From Bacteroidota bacterium (GTDB lineage Bacteria > Bacteroidota > Bacteroidia > Bacteroidales > FEN-979), in contig JAUZOW010000009.1 of NCBI GenBank assembly GCA_030706225.1, positions 1 to 32,433 on the forward strand: a stretch of DNA of 32,433 nucleotides, given 5' to 3'. The notes beneath the pieces are model-generated. The model was not told where the DNA came from, did not search any database, and was given only the letters and a program-made list of their open reading frames with translations. The position numbers were made by a program, and so were the translations under genes. Positions 1 to 9,505 of this stretch are shown piece by piece. Position 1 is the first letter of the stretch. Every line of letters begins with the position of its first letter.

Positions 1-2
1 AT

Positions 3-1400
3 GATTCTGTATTTACATTTATCGACGATGTTCTCACCGAATTAGCAAACCTTTTCCCTTCGAAATATATTCATATCGGAGGAGATGAAGCTGACAAGAC
101 AAGATGGATAGCTTGCCCGAAATGCCAGAAACGGGTTAAGGATGAAGGATTAAAGAATGAAAAAGAACTTCAGAGCTATTTTATCAAACGAGTCGAAAAA
201 ATAGTAATCTCCAAAGGGAAGAAAATGATCGGGTGGGATGAAATCCTTGAAGGAGGCCTGGCTCCTGAAGCTACTGTCATGTCGTGGAGAGGAATTGAAG
301 GTGGAATTGCAGCCGCCAGACAAGGACATGACGTCATTATGACCCCTACCAGTTATTGCTATTTTGACTATTGCCAGGGAGAATCCGGCTATGAACCCAC
401 ATCGATCGGGGGATATCTTCCTCTTAAAAAAGTTTATTCTTACGAACCCCTGCCGAAAGAGCTTTCTTCCGCTGAACAAAAGCATATTCTGGGTGCACAG
501 GCCAATATCTGGACCGAGTACATCCCTATTCCCTCACACGTGGAATATATGGCTATCCCAAGAATGCTGGCCCTTTCGGAAGTAGTATGGAGCCCGCAGA
601 AATCAAGGAACTGGAGCGATTTCAGAAAGAGACTTGACAATCAGTTCAAACGTCTGGATGTTATGAAAGTAAATTATGCCAAGGGATCTACTAAAGTCGA
701 TATTAGCACATTTTTCGATAAAAAAGTCAAAACCCTTAAGCTGAAGCTGGAAACAGAATTGTCATCTCCTGTCATACGCTATACACTCAACGGAAACGAT
801 CCGAAGAATGATTCTCCTCAGTATACGGGTCCGGTTGATATTACAAAGAACTGTTATGTCAAGGCGGCCGTTTTTGTGGATGGTAAAATTCATGGTGACA
901 TTGCTGAACGTACTATCGTCTACCATCATGCTATCGGGAAAAAGATAGAATACCATAAGCCTTACAGTTACCGTTTTACCGGCGGAGGAGATGAAGCTGT
1001 AGTTGATGGCATCAGAGCCACTTCGGATCTTCACGACGGAAACTGGCAGGGATATCTTGGAAATGACATGGAACTCATTATCGACCTTGGAAAAGAACAA
1101 CCCATTCATTCGATCAATTCCACCTTTCTGCAGAATGCTGATGCCTGGGTATTTTTCCCGGAACAGGTTACCTATTCGCTTTCATCCGACAAGAAACGCT
1201 TTCATTCGATCCATGAAGTTCTGAATGATGTCAAACAAAAGACAGACAAACCTCTCATCAAAATGTTCACTGATATTTTTCCAGGTACTTCGGCTCGATA
1301 TATCAAAGTTGAAGCTAAAAACGTTGGTATTTGCCCCGACTGGCACGAAGGGAAAGGTGAAAAATGCTGGATGTTTGTAGATGAAATCTCGGTTTTCTAA
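3..1400 (+). CDS. Beta-N-acetylhexosaminidase, GH20 family (5' end cut by window)
   Basis: The reading frame is open from base 3, so the gene begins before the window; the ATG at 225 is internal. The visible 465 residues begin inside the GH20 (beta/alpha)8 barrel. The catalytic Asp-Glu pair of the HIGGDE motif is at fragment residues 24-29 (D28, E29), followed by a WDEILEGG segment near residue 77. GH20 enzymes release terminal N-acetylhexosamine by substrate-assisted catalysis. After the barrel comes a chitobiase C-terminal-like beta domain (about 234-310, motif RYTLNGNDP), then an F5/8-type discoidin/CBM32-like domain to the end (about 324-465), which probably binds glycan. It is likely secreted or periplasmic, but the signal peptide is outside the window. 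The stop codon directly abuts the stop of the convergent gene. No T9SS sorting tail is visible. The family call is firm; the exact substrate is not determinable. Confidence 0.93.
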   Translation, partial: DSVFTFIDDVLTELANLFPSKYIHIGGDEADKTRWIACPKCQKRVKDEGLKNEKELQSYFIKRVEKIVISKGKKMIGWDEILEGGLAPEATVMSWRGIEGGIAAARQGHDVIMTPTSYCYFDYCQGESGYEPTSIGGYLPLKKVYSYEPLPKELSSAEQKHILGAQANIWTEYIPIPSHVEYMAIPRMLALSEVVWSPQKSRNWSDFRKRLDNQFKRLDVMKVNYAKGSTKVDISTFFDKKVKTLKLKLETELSSPVIRYTLNGNDPKNDSPQYTGPVDITKNCYVKAAVFVDGKIHGDIAERTIVYHHAIGKKIEYHKPYSYRFTGGGDEAVVDGIRATSDLHDGNWQGYLGNDMELIIDLGKEQPIHSINSTFLQNADAWVFFPEQVTYSLSSDKKRFHSIHEVLNDVKQKTDKPLIKMFTDIFPGTSARYIKVEAKNVGICPDWHEGKGEKCWMFVDEISVF

Positions 1401-2708
1401 TTAAAAGATATAAGAAACCATTACGGATATTGAGTTTTCCGGGCATGAGACGTAATCATAGGGTGATATACCTTGTGCCCTTTCATAACGTAATGAAACG
1501 CCTAATTTATTCCACATCGCCCCAAGTCCACCCACAAGACCAAATTCATATTTCCGGATTTCGTCAAGAGCATTTTTTGTAATGGATTTCGAAGTGTGAT
1601 CCTGTTTTATTGTCGTCTTGGTTTCCGAATTGCTTTCCTTTGTAAGAAATCCATTTGACATTCCTATTTCCGCAAAAGGTTGAATTTTCCATTTTGGAAA
1701 TTGATACCTGCACAAGGTGTTCAATTTCAAGTACGAAAGGTTGAAAGTAAACTGATAATTCTGTTCATAAGTAAACCAACCCCGTGGGGTATTTTTCGTT
1801 CCTTTTGCAGAATATTGCCTGTAAACCAATTCATTAACTAAAGACCAGCAATTAAAATTACGGGCAAAATTAAAGTGGAGAGAAATTCCAGCTGTAAACC
1901 CCGTAGAAGCATGTAATTTTAATCCTGACACATCAAGTTGATCTTCAATATTATCTGATATTTTTGAAAAAATCAGAGAAGTAACAAAAGTCGGACCGGC
2001 AAGTATTCCTATTTTAAATTTTGTTTTATCCTCCTTTTGTACATAGCTGACTGCATATTGCTTACACTGATTATAACGGATGACCAATGAACCAAGACTA
2101 CTCGTCGTGAAACTTGACCGGTTAATGGCTTCCTTTAATTCCGGACAATCCTGAAAAAGAAGAATCATCTGGCCTTTAAATAAATCCAATGTGGTAATAT
2201 ATGATTTCGAGTATGCCGAACCATCGGTCAGTGTCTTATAATTTTTCCTTTGAATCAATTCTACCGGACGATCATTTTGTTTTGCAATATAATAATGACT
2301 ACGGTCATTTAAATCATTGAAATAGTAAAGACTTACCTCCCCTCTGACAACTACCCTAAGGAAGAGGCAGGTATCTTTGACCACTTTGGGTCCTTGTTCA
2401 TTCATTAAATCTTCGGTTTTTTCCGAAGTCACATCAAGAGAAACCCTTTCAGCGATGTATCTTTCTTTTGATGGAATAACAAAGCCTCTGATCTGATAAG
2501 GAGTATATGTTTTTTCAGAACCGTCTTCAGCAGTAAAAAGAATTTTGTCAGGATTCGAATTCCATTCCCGGAAATCAATCAATCCTTTGATTGAATCATT
2601 TTGAAGATTAATAATGACGCCTTCCGTATTATGTTTTTGTGATATACCCGGAAGAGAAATTCCAAAACAAAGGAACAGAGTCAGTAATGCAGCAGAAAGA
2701 TTTTTCAT
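1401..2708 (-). CDS. Outer-membrane beta-barrel protein with extra N-terminal domain, function unknown
   Basis: 435 residues starting with a clear signal peptide (hydrophobic stretch at about 5-20, cleavage near GISQ). Residues about 28-200 form a soluble, mixed domain with a repeated 'ND S I KG L' style opening that I cannot assign. Residues about 225-435 contain alternating hydrophobic strands ending in the aromatic tail SVMVSYIF, as in PorT-family/OMP_b-brl Bacteroidota barrels. This suggests an outer-membrane barrel of about eight strands with a periplasmic or surface N-domain. It lies 118 bases downstream of frr on the same strand, so it could be read through from that operon or have its own weak promoter. 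Its stop codon touches that of the convergent GH20 gene. No biochemical role can be inferred. It is more AT-rich than its neighbours, consistent with a less conserved, lineage-specific gene. Confidence 0.7.
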   Translation of the reverse strand: MKNLSAALLTLFLCFGISLPGISQKHNTEGVIINLQNDSIKGLIDFREWNSNPDKILFTAEDGSEKTYTPYQIRGFVIPSKERYIAERVSLDVTSEKTEDLMNEQGPKVVKDTCLFLRVVVRGEVSLYYFNDLNDRSHYYIAKQNDRPVELIQRKNYKTLTDGSAYSKSYITTLDLFKGQMILLFQDCPELKEAINRSSFTTSSLGSLVIRYNQCKQYAVSYVQKEDKTKFKIGILAGPTFVTSLIFSKISDNIEDQLDVSGLKLHASTGFTAGISLHFNFARNFNCWSLVNELVYRQYSAKGTKNTPRGWFTYEQNYQFTFNLSYLKLNTLCRYQFPKWKIQPFAEIGMSNGFLTKESNSETKTTIKQDHTSKSITKNALDEIRKYEFGLVGGLGAMWNKLGVSLRYERAQGISPYDYVSCPENSISVMVSYIF

Positions 2709-2750
2709 GATATCTCTTTATTAGGGCAATAAAAATAAAAAAAAGATATC
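2709..2750. repeat. Imperfect inverted repeat around GATATC in the leader of the beta-barrel gene
   Basis: Two GATATC-containing arms (2709-2719 and 2740-2750) flank an AT-rich spacer immediately upstream of the start codon of the outer-membrane protein gene. Each arm is six perfect bases plus partly matching A/T flanks. It could form a small mRNA leader hairpin. The rest of the 118-base gap (2751-2826) is A/T-rich with no convincing promoter. Function is not shown. Confidence 0.3.
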
Positions 2751-2826
2751 ACCAAACCAAATCAAAAAATAAAAAAGGTTTGACAAAAAAAGAACAGGGA
2801 AAAAATGAGCAGTATTCAGGCTGGCA

Positions 2827-3390
2827 TCAAACCGTCATAATATCCTTTTCTTTTGCTTCCAGAAGTTTATCGACTTTAGCAATATAATCGTCGGTCAGTT
2901 TCTGGATATCATCTTCGAGCTTATCGGCCTCATCTTCCGGGACACCGTCTTTTTTCAGTTTTTTAGCGGTTTCATTGGAAGTCCGGCGAATGCCGCGAAT
3001 GCCGATCCGTGCATTTTCCGCTTCAGTACGGGCTCTCTTCACCATATCCCGGCGGCGTTCCTCAGTCAAAGGCGGTACAAGAATCCGGAGGATTTCACCT
3101 TCGTTCTTTGGATTAAATCCCAGGTTAGCAGCCATGATTGCTTTCTCAATCAGACTCAGGACGCTTTTATCCCACGGCTGAACAATAATCTGGCGGGCAT
3201 CAGGAGATGAAATATTCGCTGTTTGTTCAATCGGTGTGATCACTCCATAATAATCGATTTTGATACCTTCCAGCATCTGGGGATTAGCTTTCCCGGCACG
3301 TATTTTCTGAAATTCCTTTTCAAGATGAAGCAGGGTATTTCCCATGCTTTCTTTTGTTTCCTCAAGGCAAAATTCAACTTCTTCGTTCAT
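2827..3390 (-). CDS. frr: Ribosome recycling factor
   Basis: 187 residues, the usual RRF length (about 185). RRF acts with EF-G to split the post-termination ribosome. Family motifs are plain: LEKEFQKIRAGKANP near residues 23-37, the ISSPDARQIIVQPWDKS block near 61-77, and the charged PPLTEERRRDMVK helix near 106-118. The ATG at 3390 gives the canonical N-terminus. It is the last gene of the secA-pyrH-frr series, 56 bases downstream of pyrH, and pyrH-frr adjacency is widespread in bacteria. No independent promoter is obvious in the AT-rich gap, so cotranscription with pyrH is likely. Confidence 0.97.
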   Translation of the reverse strand: MNEEVEFCLEETKESMGNTLLHLEKEFQKIRAGKANPQMLEGIKIDYYGVITPIEQTANISSPDARQIIVQPWDKSVLSLIEKAIMAANLGFNPKNEGEILRILVPPLTEERRRDMVKRARTEAENARIGIRGIRRTSNETAKKLKKDGVPEDEADKLEDDIQKLTDDYIAKVDKLLEAKEKDIMTV

Positions 3391-3446
3391 AGGAGTAATG
3401 AATTTTGTGTTTTATTTTTTTAAAATTGATCAAAATGTTTTCTTAA

Positions 3447-4151
3447 CTATTTTACTACAGTACCCACTGTTTCCCCTTTCAGGATTTTTAAAAGATTGCC
3501 TGTTTTATTGATATTGAAAACAATGATTGGCAAATTATTTTCCCGGCACAGTGCAAAGGCTGTCATATCCATTACTTTCAATCCTTTTTGTAAAGCAAGG
3601 TCAAAAGAGAGGGTACTGTATTTTTTTGCTTTTTTATTTTTTTCTGGATCATCATCATATACCCCGTCCACCCGGGTTCCTTTCAGGATGGCATCCGCTT
3701 TTATTTCCAGGGCACGGAGTGCAGCTGCTGTATCCGTTGTAAAATAAGGGTTTCCGGTTCCTCCGGAGATGATCACCACATAACCGTTTTCCAGATATTC
3801 AATAGCTCTTTCCCGGCTCATGGCTTCACAAACAGGATCCACAGCAATTCCGGAAAGAACTTTGGCCTTGACTTTCGCTTTGGTCAGGGCATCCTGTAAT
3901 GCCATTCCGTTGATGATTGTAGCCAGCATACCCATGTAATCACCCTGAACACGGTCGATTCCATCACCGGCTCCCGATAATCCCCTGAAAATATTTCCGC
4001 CGCCAATCACAATGGCAACCTGAACTTTTTGTTTTACTGCCGCAAGAATTTCAGCAGTATAATCTTTCAGCTTCACCGGGTCGATTCCTGAAGTACCCTT
4101 CCCCTGAAGGGATTCACCGCTAAGTTTTAATAAGATTCGTTTGTAAGCCAT
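3447..4151 (-). CDS. pyrH: Uridylate kinase (UMP kinase)
   Basis: 234 residues, full length for bacterial hexameric UMP kinase, which phosphorylates UMP to UDP with ATP in pyrimidine nucleotide synthesis. Amino-acid-kinase-fold signatures are visible: KLSGES near residues 9-14, GGGNIFRG at 50-57, and GGTGNPYFTTD at 130-140, which contacts the nucleotide. DGVYDDDP at 162-169 completes the ATP/Mg region. It starts 15 bases after the secA stop and precedes frr, so the three genes very likely share a transcript. Nothing unusual. Confidence 0.97.
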   Translation of the reverse strand: MAYKRILLKLSGESLQGKGTSGIDPVKLKDYTAEILAAVKQKVQVAIVIGGGNIFRGLSGAGDGIDRVQGDYMGMLATIINGMALQDALTKAKVKAKVLSGIAVDPVCEAMSRERAIEYLENGYVVIISGGTGNPYFTTDTAAALRALEIKADAILKGTRVDGVYDDDPEKNKKAKKYSTLSFDLALQKGLKVMDMTAFALCRENNLPIIVFNINKTGNLLKILKGETVGTVVK

Positions 4152-4166
4152 ATCCGGTATTTTGTT

Positions 4167-7100
4167 TTATTGACCTGCACCGTGGCAGTTTTTATATTTC
4201 TTACCGCTTCCGCATGGGCAGGGGTCATTACGTCCGACCTTCTTTTCAACCTTGACCGGTTGCGGTTTTGATTTATCCTGTGTATCGGTATGAGCTTCAG
4301 AAAGCATATCGTTGTGTTCTTCCTTGTACCGGCTCCGGTCAGTTCTTCGGGGCTTTTGTGCTTCCTGAACGTTTTCCGTCTGAATAGGCACATCCGCTTT
4401 GATCAAAAAGGAAGTAATTTCACGATTCGTCTGCTGAACCATCGTTTTGAACAATTCAAACGATTCAAATTTATAGATCAGCAAAGGATCTTTCTGCTCG
4501 TAAGCAGCATTCTGTACCGATTGTTTAAGATCATCCATTTCACGAAGATGATCTTTCCATGCGTTGTCGATCAAACCCAGAACAATTCCTTTTTCGATCG
4601 AAAGAACAACTTCTTTCCCTTTATCTTCGTATGCTCTTTTCAGATTAGCCACTACCTGCATCGTCTTAATACCATCAGTTACCGGAATGGCTATATTTTC
4701 ATACTGGGTTTCATGCTCAAAAACCTGCTTGATAATAGGAAGAGTTTTCTGGGCAATGTTATCGCATTTAACTTTATAACGTTTGTAGATATAAGAATAT
4801 AATTTATCGGTAATCTCTTGCGCATTGCCGGAATAGAAATCATCTTCCTTTACCGGTGAATCGGCAGCAAAATATTTCAGCAATGAATGCTTGAATCCTT
4901 CAAAATCGTGACGATCCTGATTATCCAGTACCATTGTTTCACAGACATCATAAACCATATTGTTGATATCCACTGCCAGACGTTCTCCGAACAAAGCATG
5001 ATGCCGTTTTTTATAGATAGCATCCCTTTGAATATTCATAACATCATCATATTCCAGCAGACGCTTACGGATTCCGAAGTTGTTTTCTTCAACTTTTCGC
5101 TGTGCTCTTTCAATGGATTTTGTGATCATAGAATGCTGGATCACTTCACCATCCTGAATCCCCAGACGGTCCATGACTTTCGCTATCCGGTCGGAACCGA
5201 ACATACGCATCAGGTCGTCTTCCAGAGAGACAAAAAACTGTGAACTCCCGGGGTCTCCCTGACGTCCTGCACGCCCTCTCAACTGACGGTCAACACGCCG
5301 GGATTCGTGGCGTTCCGTACCAATAATGGCAAGGCCTCCCACTTCCTTGACACCTTTACCCAGCTTGATATCGGTTCCACGGCCTGCCATATTCGTTGCA
5401 ATGGTCACAGTACCGGCAGAACCGGCTTCAGCCACGATCTCAGCTTCTTTCTGGTGGAGTTTTGCATTCAGAACATTATGCTTGATATTTTTACGTTTCA
5501 GCATACGGCTCAGAAGCTCAGATGTTTCAACGGATGTCGTTCCTACCAGTACCGGCCTGCCAATGTTGATCATCTTTTCGATCTCATCAATGACAGCATT
5601 GAATTTTTCACGCTTGGTTTTATAAACAAGATCCTGGCGGTCATCACGAACAACCGGCTTGTTGGTCGGTACAACGACCACATCCAGTTTATAAATATTC
5701 CAGAATTCACCGGCTTCCGTTTCAGCAGTACCGGTCATACCGGCGAGCTTTTTGTACATCCTGAAATAGTTCTGCAACGTAATGGTTGCATAGGTTTGCG
5801 TCGCAGCTTCCACTTTCACGCTTTCCTTGGCTTCGATAGCCTGATGCAAACCATCGGAATACCTTCTGCCTTCCAGGATACGGCCTGTTTGCTCATCAAC
5901 AATCTTGACCTTGTTATCGATCACGACATATTCGACATCCTTCTCAAAAAGAGCATAGGCTTTTAAAAGTTGGTTAACGGTATGGACTCTTTCCGACTTG
6001 ATCGAATAATCAATCATCAACTGGTCTTTCTTTTCCTGTTTTTCAGCTTCTGGAAGATTTTTCTTTTCCAGTTCAGCCAGTTCGTTCCCTATATCCGGAA
6101 GAATATAGAAAGAAGCTTCTTCATAGGATTCCCTGAGAAGATCAATTCCACGATCGGTTAATTCAAAAGTATTATTCTTCTCATCAATAACAAAATACAA
6201 TTCATCATCGATGATATGCATATTCTTGGATTGCTCCTGCATGTAAAAATTTTCCGTCTTCAGCATCAGGGCTTTCATCCCCGGTTCACTGAGAAATTTG
6301 ATCGTCGGTTTATTTTTAGGCAATCCTCTGTAAGCACGGAGAAGTTGTTCTCCGGCTTTTTTCATATTTTCAGCATTATCCGGATTTTCAGCCAGCGATT
6401 TGGCCTCTGCCAACACTTTAGTGACCAGGTTTTTCTGAGCATTGTACAGTTTTACAACCTGCGGTTTCAGTTCTTCAAAAGCCTGATTTTCTCCTTTGGG
6501 AGTGGGCCCGGATATAATCAACGGCGTACGGGCATCATCGATAAGAACAGAGTCAACTTCGTCGACAATTGCGTAATTATGAGGACGCTGAACCAGCTCT
6601 TCAGGATTTCCGGTCATGTTATCACGAAGATAATCAAAGCCGAATTCGTTATTGGTTCCGAAAGTGATATCCGCCAGGTACGCTTTTCTTCTTTCTTCTG
6701 AGTTAGGTTCATGCCGATCGATGCAATCCACCTTTAATCCGTGAAACTCATAAAGAACACCCATCCATTCAGAGTCACGTTTTGCCAGGTAATCATTCAC
6801 CGTAACAATATGAACACCTTTTCCAGGTAAAGCATTCAGGTAAACCGGAAGTGTTGCCACTAAAGTTTTTCCTTCACCGGTAGCCATTTCAGCGATTTTC
6901 CCCTGATGAAGAACAACACCTCCCATAAGCTGGCAATCGTAATGAACCATATCCCAGTGGATCATATTTCCACCGGCCAGCCAGCTGTTATGGTAACGGG
7001 CTTTATCGCCTTCAATGACTACATTGTTTTTCCTGGCTGCCAGATCACGATCCATATCTGTTGCGGTCACTTCCACCCATTCATTTTCAAAGAACCTGCG

Positions 7101-7454
7101 TGCCGTATCTTTCATCACAGAAAATGCCTCAGGAAGAATTTCATTCAGAATTTCCTGGCTTAGTTCATAGCTTTCTTTTTCAAGTTTATCCAGCTGTGTA
7201 TAAAGATTCTCTTTTTCTTCAATTTCAATATCCTCTGCATTCAGCCGCGCTTTCATCTCATCAATTTCACTTTCTTTCGCAGCTATATGGTCTTTAATAC
7301 GTTGCTTGAATTCAAGAGTCTTTGCACGCAAACCATCATTGTCAAGGACACGGATCTTTTCATACGCTTCACGAATCTCCTCAACACGGGGCGAGAGTTC
7401 TTTAATATCACGCTGAGACTTGCTTCCCAGTATCTTTTTAAGAATATCAATCAT
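4167..7454 (-). CDS. secA: Preprotein translocase ATPase SecA
   Basis: 1095 residues, long for SecA (E. coli 901) but normal for Bacteroidota. It drives preprotein transfer through SecYEG. Walker A MATGEGKT is at 190-197 and the DEAD-type VDEVDS at 297-302; the helicase arginine motif [15 protein letters not shown] is in NBD2. The C-terminus has the zinc SEC-C motif (C1079, C1081, C1090, H1091) that binds SecB or lipids in other bacteria. A Glu/Lys-rich helical insertion at about 55-105, between the first helix and the NBD1 core, accounts for part of the extra length and is probably coiled coil. A TAATTTTG -7 element lies 35 bases upstream. pyrH and frr follow. In this window SecA supplies the inner-membrane step for the many signal-peptide and T9SS proteins. 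Confidence 0.98.
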   Translation of the reverse strand: MIDILKKILGSKSQRDIKELSPRVEEIREAYEKIRVLDNDGLRAKTLEFKQRIKDHIAAKESEIDEMKARLNAEDIEIEEKENLYTQLDKLEKESYELSQEILNEILPEAFSVMKDTARRFFENEWVEVTATDMDRDLAARKNNVVIEGDKARYHNSWLAGGNMIHWDMVHYDCQLMGGVVLHQGKIAEMATGEGKTLVATLPVYLNALPGKGVHIVTVNDYLAKRDSEWMGVLYEFHGLKVDCIDRHEPNSEERRKAYLADITFGTNNEFGFDYLRDNMTGNPEELVQRPHNYAIVDEVDSVLIDDARTPLIISGPTPKGENQAFEELKPQVVKLYNAQKNLVTKVLAEAKSLAENPDNAENMKKAGEQLLRAYRGLPKNKPTIKFLSEPGMKALMLKTENFYMQEQSKNMHIIDDELYFVIDEKNNTFELTDRGIDLLRESYEEASFYILPDIGNELAELEKKNLPEAEKQEKKDQLMIDYSIKSERVHTVNQLLKAYALFEKDVEYVVIDNKVKIVDEQTGRILEGRRYSDGLHQAIEAKESVKVEAATQTYATITLQNYFRMYKKLAGMTGTAETEAGEFWNIYKLDVVVVPTNKPVVRDDRQDLVYKTKREKFNAVIDEIEKMINIGRPVLVGTTSVETSELLSRMLKRKNIKHNVLNAKLHQKEAEIVAEAGSAGTVTIATNMAGRGTDIKLGKGVKEVGGLAIIGTERHESRRVDRQLRGRAGRQGDPGSSQFFVSLEDDLMRMFGSDRIAKVMDRLGIQDGEVIQHSMITKSIERAQRKVEENNFGIRKRLLEYDDVMNIQRDAIYKKRHHALFGERLAVDINNMVYDVCETMVLDNQDRHDFEGFKHSLLKYFAADSPVKEDDFYSGNAQEITDKLYSYIYKRYKVKCDNIAQKTLPIIKQVFEHETQYENIAIPVTDGIKTMQVVANLKRAYEDKGKEVVLSIEKGIVLGLIDNAWKDHLREMDDLKQSVQNAAYEQKDPLLIYKFESFELFKTMVQQTNREITSFLIKADVPIQTENVQEAQKPRRTDRSRYKEEHNDMLSEAHTDTQDKSKPQPVKVEKKVGRNDPCPCGSGKKYKNCHGAGQ

Positions 7455-7488
7455 AAAATGCTTTTTCTGCCTTTTAGCAAAAGAACAA

Positions 7489-7496
7489 CAAAATTA
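7489..7496 (-). promoter_or_regulatory. Putative -7 promoter element for secA
   Basis: The minus strand reads TAATTTTG, a full match to the Bacteroidota TAnnTTTG -7 element, 34-35 bases before the secA ATG. No TTTG/TTG is found at the expected -33 position, so this is a partial promoter match. Confidence 0.4.
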
Positions 7497-7502
7497 ACGA
7501 AA

Positions 7503-7525
7503 ATACCGGTACACACCCCACCCGG
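7503..7525 (-). terminator. Weak hairpin after the TlpA-like gene
   Basis: On the minus strand, just downstream of the thioredoxin-like gene's stop, CCGGGT can pair with ACCGG (one bulged G) around a 9-base loop, followed by TATTTTCG. The stem is short and the U-run is interrupted, so this may be a weak terminator between the coaD unit and secA, or chance. Confidence 0.25.
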
Positions 7526-7529
7526 ACCT

Positions 7530-8939
7530 CTACCTGGTTAATAGTTTGTTTAGTGAATTTTCAAGTCCTGCACTCGGATAATCTGACGGGCAGGAAACTA
7601 TATTACCTTTTTCATCGATCAATACAAAATAAGGATATGACCTGACATCATAATCTTTCAGCACATCATATTGTTCTCCTAAAAAAAGAAAACTCCAGTC
7701 ATAATCTTTTTTCAAATCCAGGAAATAGATCATCTTCAGGAATTCTTTATCTGTCGAAACACTCACAAAATTTACACGATCCTTATATTTAGCCATCATA
7801 TCCTTCATCAAATCCATTTCAGAAAGACAACTCTGACAATAGGTTGCCCAAAAGCAAAGGACAACCGGCTTTCCAGAGAAGTCTTCCAGCGATACCATCT
7901 TTTTGTTCCGGTCTTCCAGTCTGAATGCAGGAGCTGCCGTTCCCGGTTTAAGACGGGTCAGGATACGGATCATGTTTGAAGCGATTTCCTTATGTTCCGG
8001 ATATTGGCTTTCTTTCTCTACTGTTTCCAGTAAATTAAGAATTGATGGCTGATCATAATCCTTGGTATAATACATTTCCATCATTCCTCTCAAAAGAACC
8101 AGTTCCCGTAACCGTGGATTTTTCAAAACCGTATCGGCCGACAAAGCTTTCATCATGCGTCTGTAATTCTCCGGACCTTTCAGAATAGTATTATAATCCG
8201 TGAACTTCAACGATCGTGAAATCGCAGTAAAATATTTCGAAAAAAAGTCATTAAAAAAATCCATATAGGACACATTACCGTACAGAACGGGACTATCCAT
8301 AAAGTACCTTTTTGCAAGCTGATTTTTACCATATGCCTGAGCAAGCTGTTCAAGACCGGCTATCTTATACCGGATATAATTGGCGAAATATGGGTTTGTA
8401 GTAAGCGGAAATTCCACTCCCATGCTAATCCGGAAAGTATCCACCTTCGCCTTCATATGATTCTGGTACAGATCATTAAAATTTTTCAGCAGAAAATTAT
8501 TATACAGTGTGTTAAAATTTTCGATCAGAAAATTCAATTCATTATTATCGACTTCTTTAAATCCGACCTGAAGGTTCTGGGATTCCAGCATCGGGTCGGA
8601 TTCGCCGGAAGGACGGTAATTCATGGCAGCAATATCGATCACATAGTTTCTTCCGGGTTCAAGAAAAAGGTCAACCCGGTGAAAGCCAATGGACATACTG
8701 GCATAAACAGGCTGTGAAATATCAGCTTTGATTTCGAAATGACCGTTTGAATCAACAATAACCTGAGATATCTTCTTTTCATAAAAGGTAATAAGATCCG
8801 AAGGTGCAGAAAGGAACAGCGTTTTCCCTTCTGCTCCCGGAGCCTTACCGGTAATAGTGACGGACTGCGGCCTGGCACTCAGACATAACAAAGAGAGAAG
8901 CAGTATATGGAAACCGACTTTTATATTAAATTTTTTCAT
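7530..8939 (-). CDS. TlpA/ResA-like thiol-disulfide oxidoreductase with N-terminal DUF4369-like domain
   Basis: 469 residues from the ATG at 8939. That start gives a proper signal peptide (MKKFNIKVGFHILLLSLLCL, cleavage near ARPQS) and lies 10 bases after the coaD stop; the upstream ATG at 8999 would overlap coaD and spoil the signal peptide. Residues about 27-105 form a beta-rich domain of DUF4369 type (ITGKAPGAEGKTLFLSAP...DSNGHFEIKA). A helical middle region follows, then a thioredoxin domain from about 330. The active site is C368-Q-S-C371 (FWATYCQSC), with a cis-proline loop SYPYF. Such proteins reduce or isomerise disulfides in the periplasm, often for cytochrome c maturation; the partner here is unknown. 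CQSC is less common than CxPC, which may alter redox potential. Confidence 0.87.
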   Translation of the reverse strand: MKKFNIKVGFHILLLSLLCLSARPQSVTITGKAPGAEGKTLFLSAPSDLITFYEKKISQVIVDSNGHFEIKADISQPVYASMSIGFHRVDLFLEPGRNYVIDIAAMNYRPSGESDPMLESQNLQVGFKEVDNNELNFLIENFNTLYNNFLLKNFNDLYQNHMKAKVDTFRISMGVEFPLTTNPYFANYIRYKIAGLEQLAQAYGKNQLAKRYFMDSPVLYGNVSYMDFFNDFFSKYFTAISRSLKFTDYNTILKGPENYRRMMKALSADTVLKNPRLRELVLLRGMMEMYYTKDYDQPSILNLLETVEKESQYPEHKEIASNMIRILTRLKPGTAAPAFRLEDRNKKMVSLEDFSGKPVVLCFWATYCQSCLSEMDLMKDMMAKYKDRVNFVSVSTDKEFLKMIYFLDLKKDYDWSFLFLGEQYDVLKDYDVRSYPYFVLIDEKGNIVSCPSDYPSAGLENSLNKLLTR

Positions 8940-8949
8940 TAAATGCAGT

Positions 8950-9411
8950 TCAGGAAATTTTAAGGCTGGTAGGGATGAATGCACTGATATCTCCTCCATG
9001 ACGGTGAATATCCCGGACGATGGATGAACTGATAGCTGAATATTCAGGATAGCTTAGAATAAATACGGTTTCAACGGAAGGAGCAATCACTTTGTTCATC
9101 TGTCCGATTCCCCGTTCAAATTCAAAATCAGCCGCCGTTCGTAATCCTCTGAGTATATAAGATGCATTTACTTCGTTGCAAAAATTTACGGTAAGTCCAT
9201 GGTATACTTTAATCTGGACTCTTTTTTCATTTTGAAAAACTTCTTCCAGCCATTTGATCCGCTGATCGATAGGGAAATATCCTTTTTTATCCGGATTTTC
9301 TCCCAATGCCACGATAATCCTGTCAAATAGCGATAATCCACGATGTACAATGGATTCATGTCCACGGGTAATGGGGTCAAACGAACCCGGAAAAACAGCA
9401 ATTTTTTCCAT
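8950..9411 (-). CDS. coaD: Pantetheine-phosphate adenylyltransferase (PPAT)
   Basis: 153 residues, full length for bacterial PPAT, which adenylylates 4'-phosphopantetheine to dephospho-CoA, the penultimate CoA step. The nucleotidyltransferase motif is FPGSFDPITRGH at residues 7-18 (TRGH where TNGH is usual). LRGLRTAADFEFE is at 88-100, and the ATP-binding ISSSIVR at 127-133. It starts at an ATG at 9411 and precedes the TlpA-like gene by 10 bases, so they probably form a two-gene unit. A TAAGTTTG element lies 20-27 bases upstream of the start. Confidence 0.97.
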   Translation of the reverse strand: MEKIAVFPGSFDPITRGHESIVHRGLSLFDRIIVALGENPDKKGYFPIDQRIKWLEEVFQNEKRVQIKVYHGLTVNFCNEVNASYILRGLRTAADFEFERGIGQMNKVIAPSVETVFILSYPEYSAISSSIVRDIHRHGGDISAFIPTSLKIS

Positions 9412-9430
9412 TTTTAAAATATAGATATGA

Positions 9431-9438
9431 CAAACTTA
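9431..9438 (-). promoter_or_regulatory. Putative -7 promoter element for coaD
   Basis: The minus strand reads TAAGTTTG, a full TAnnTTTG match, 20 bases upstream of the coaD ATG. The -33 region 19 bases further up reads CCAA rather than TTTG, so only half the promoter matches. Its position in the 94-base gap after porT supports an independent start. Confidence 0.45.
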
Positions 9439-9464
9439 GTAAAAATCGGGGATATACTTGGAGG

Positions 9465-9500
9465 TTTCTATATCTGCAGAAACTCAGAGATACATAGAAA
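9465..9500 (-). other. Bulged hairpin just downstream of porT
   Basis: TTTCTAT (9465-9471) plus ATCT (9472-9475) pair with AGAT (9488-9491) and ATAGAAA (9494-9500), leaving a 2-base bulge and a 12-base loop. It starts 6 bases after the porT stop in the direction of transcription. There is no U-tract after it, so it is more likely an RNA 3'-end/stability element than a classical intrinsic terminator. Confidence 0.35.
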
Positions 9501-9505
9501 TTCAA

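Noticed and set aside
4290-6701. Long plus-strand reading frames (up to 219 codons) across secA
   Set aside because: They are antisense to a well-conserved SecA, have Cys/Phe/His-rich low-complexity translations and no recognisable motif; they are codon-usage shadows.
8939-8999. Extended N-terminus of the TlpA-like protein (ATG at 8999)
   Set aside because: It overlaps coaD by 50 bases and places 20 residues before a clear signal peptide.
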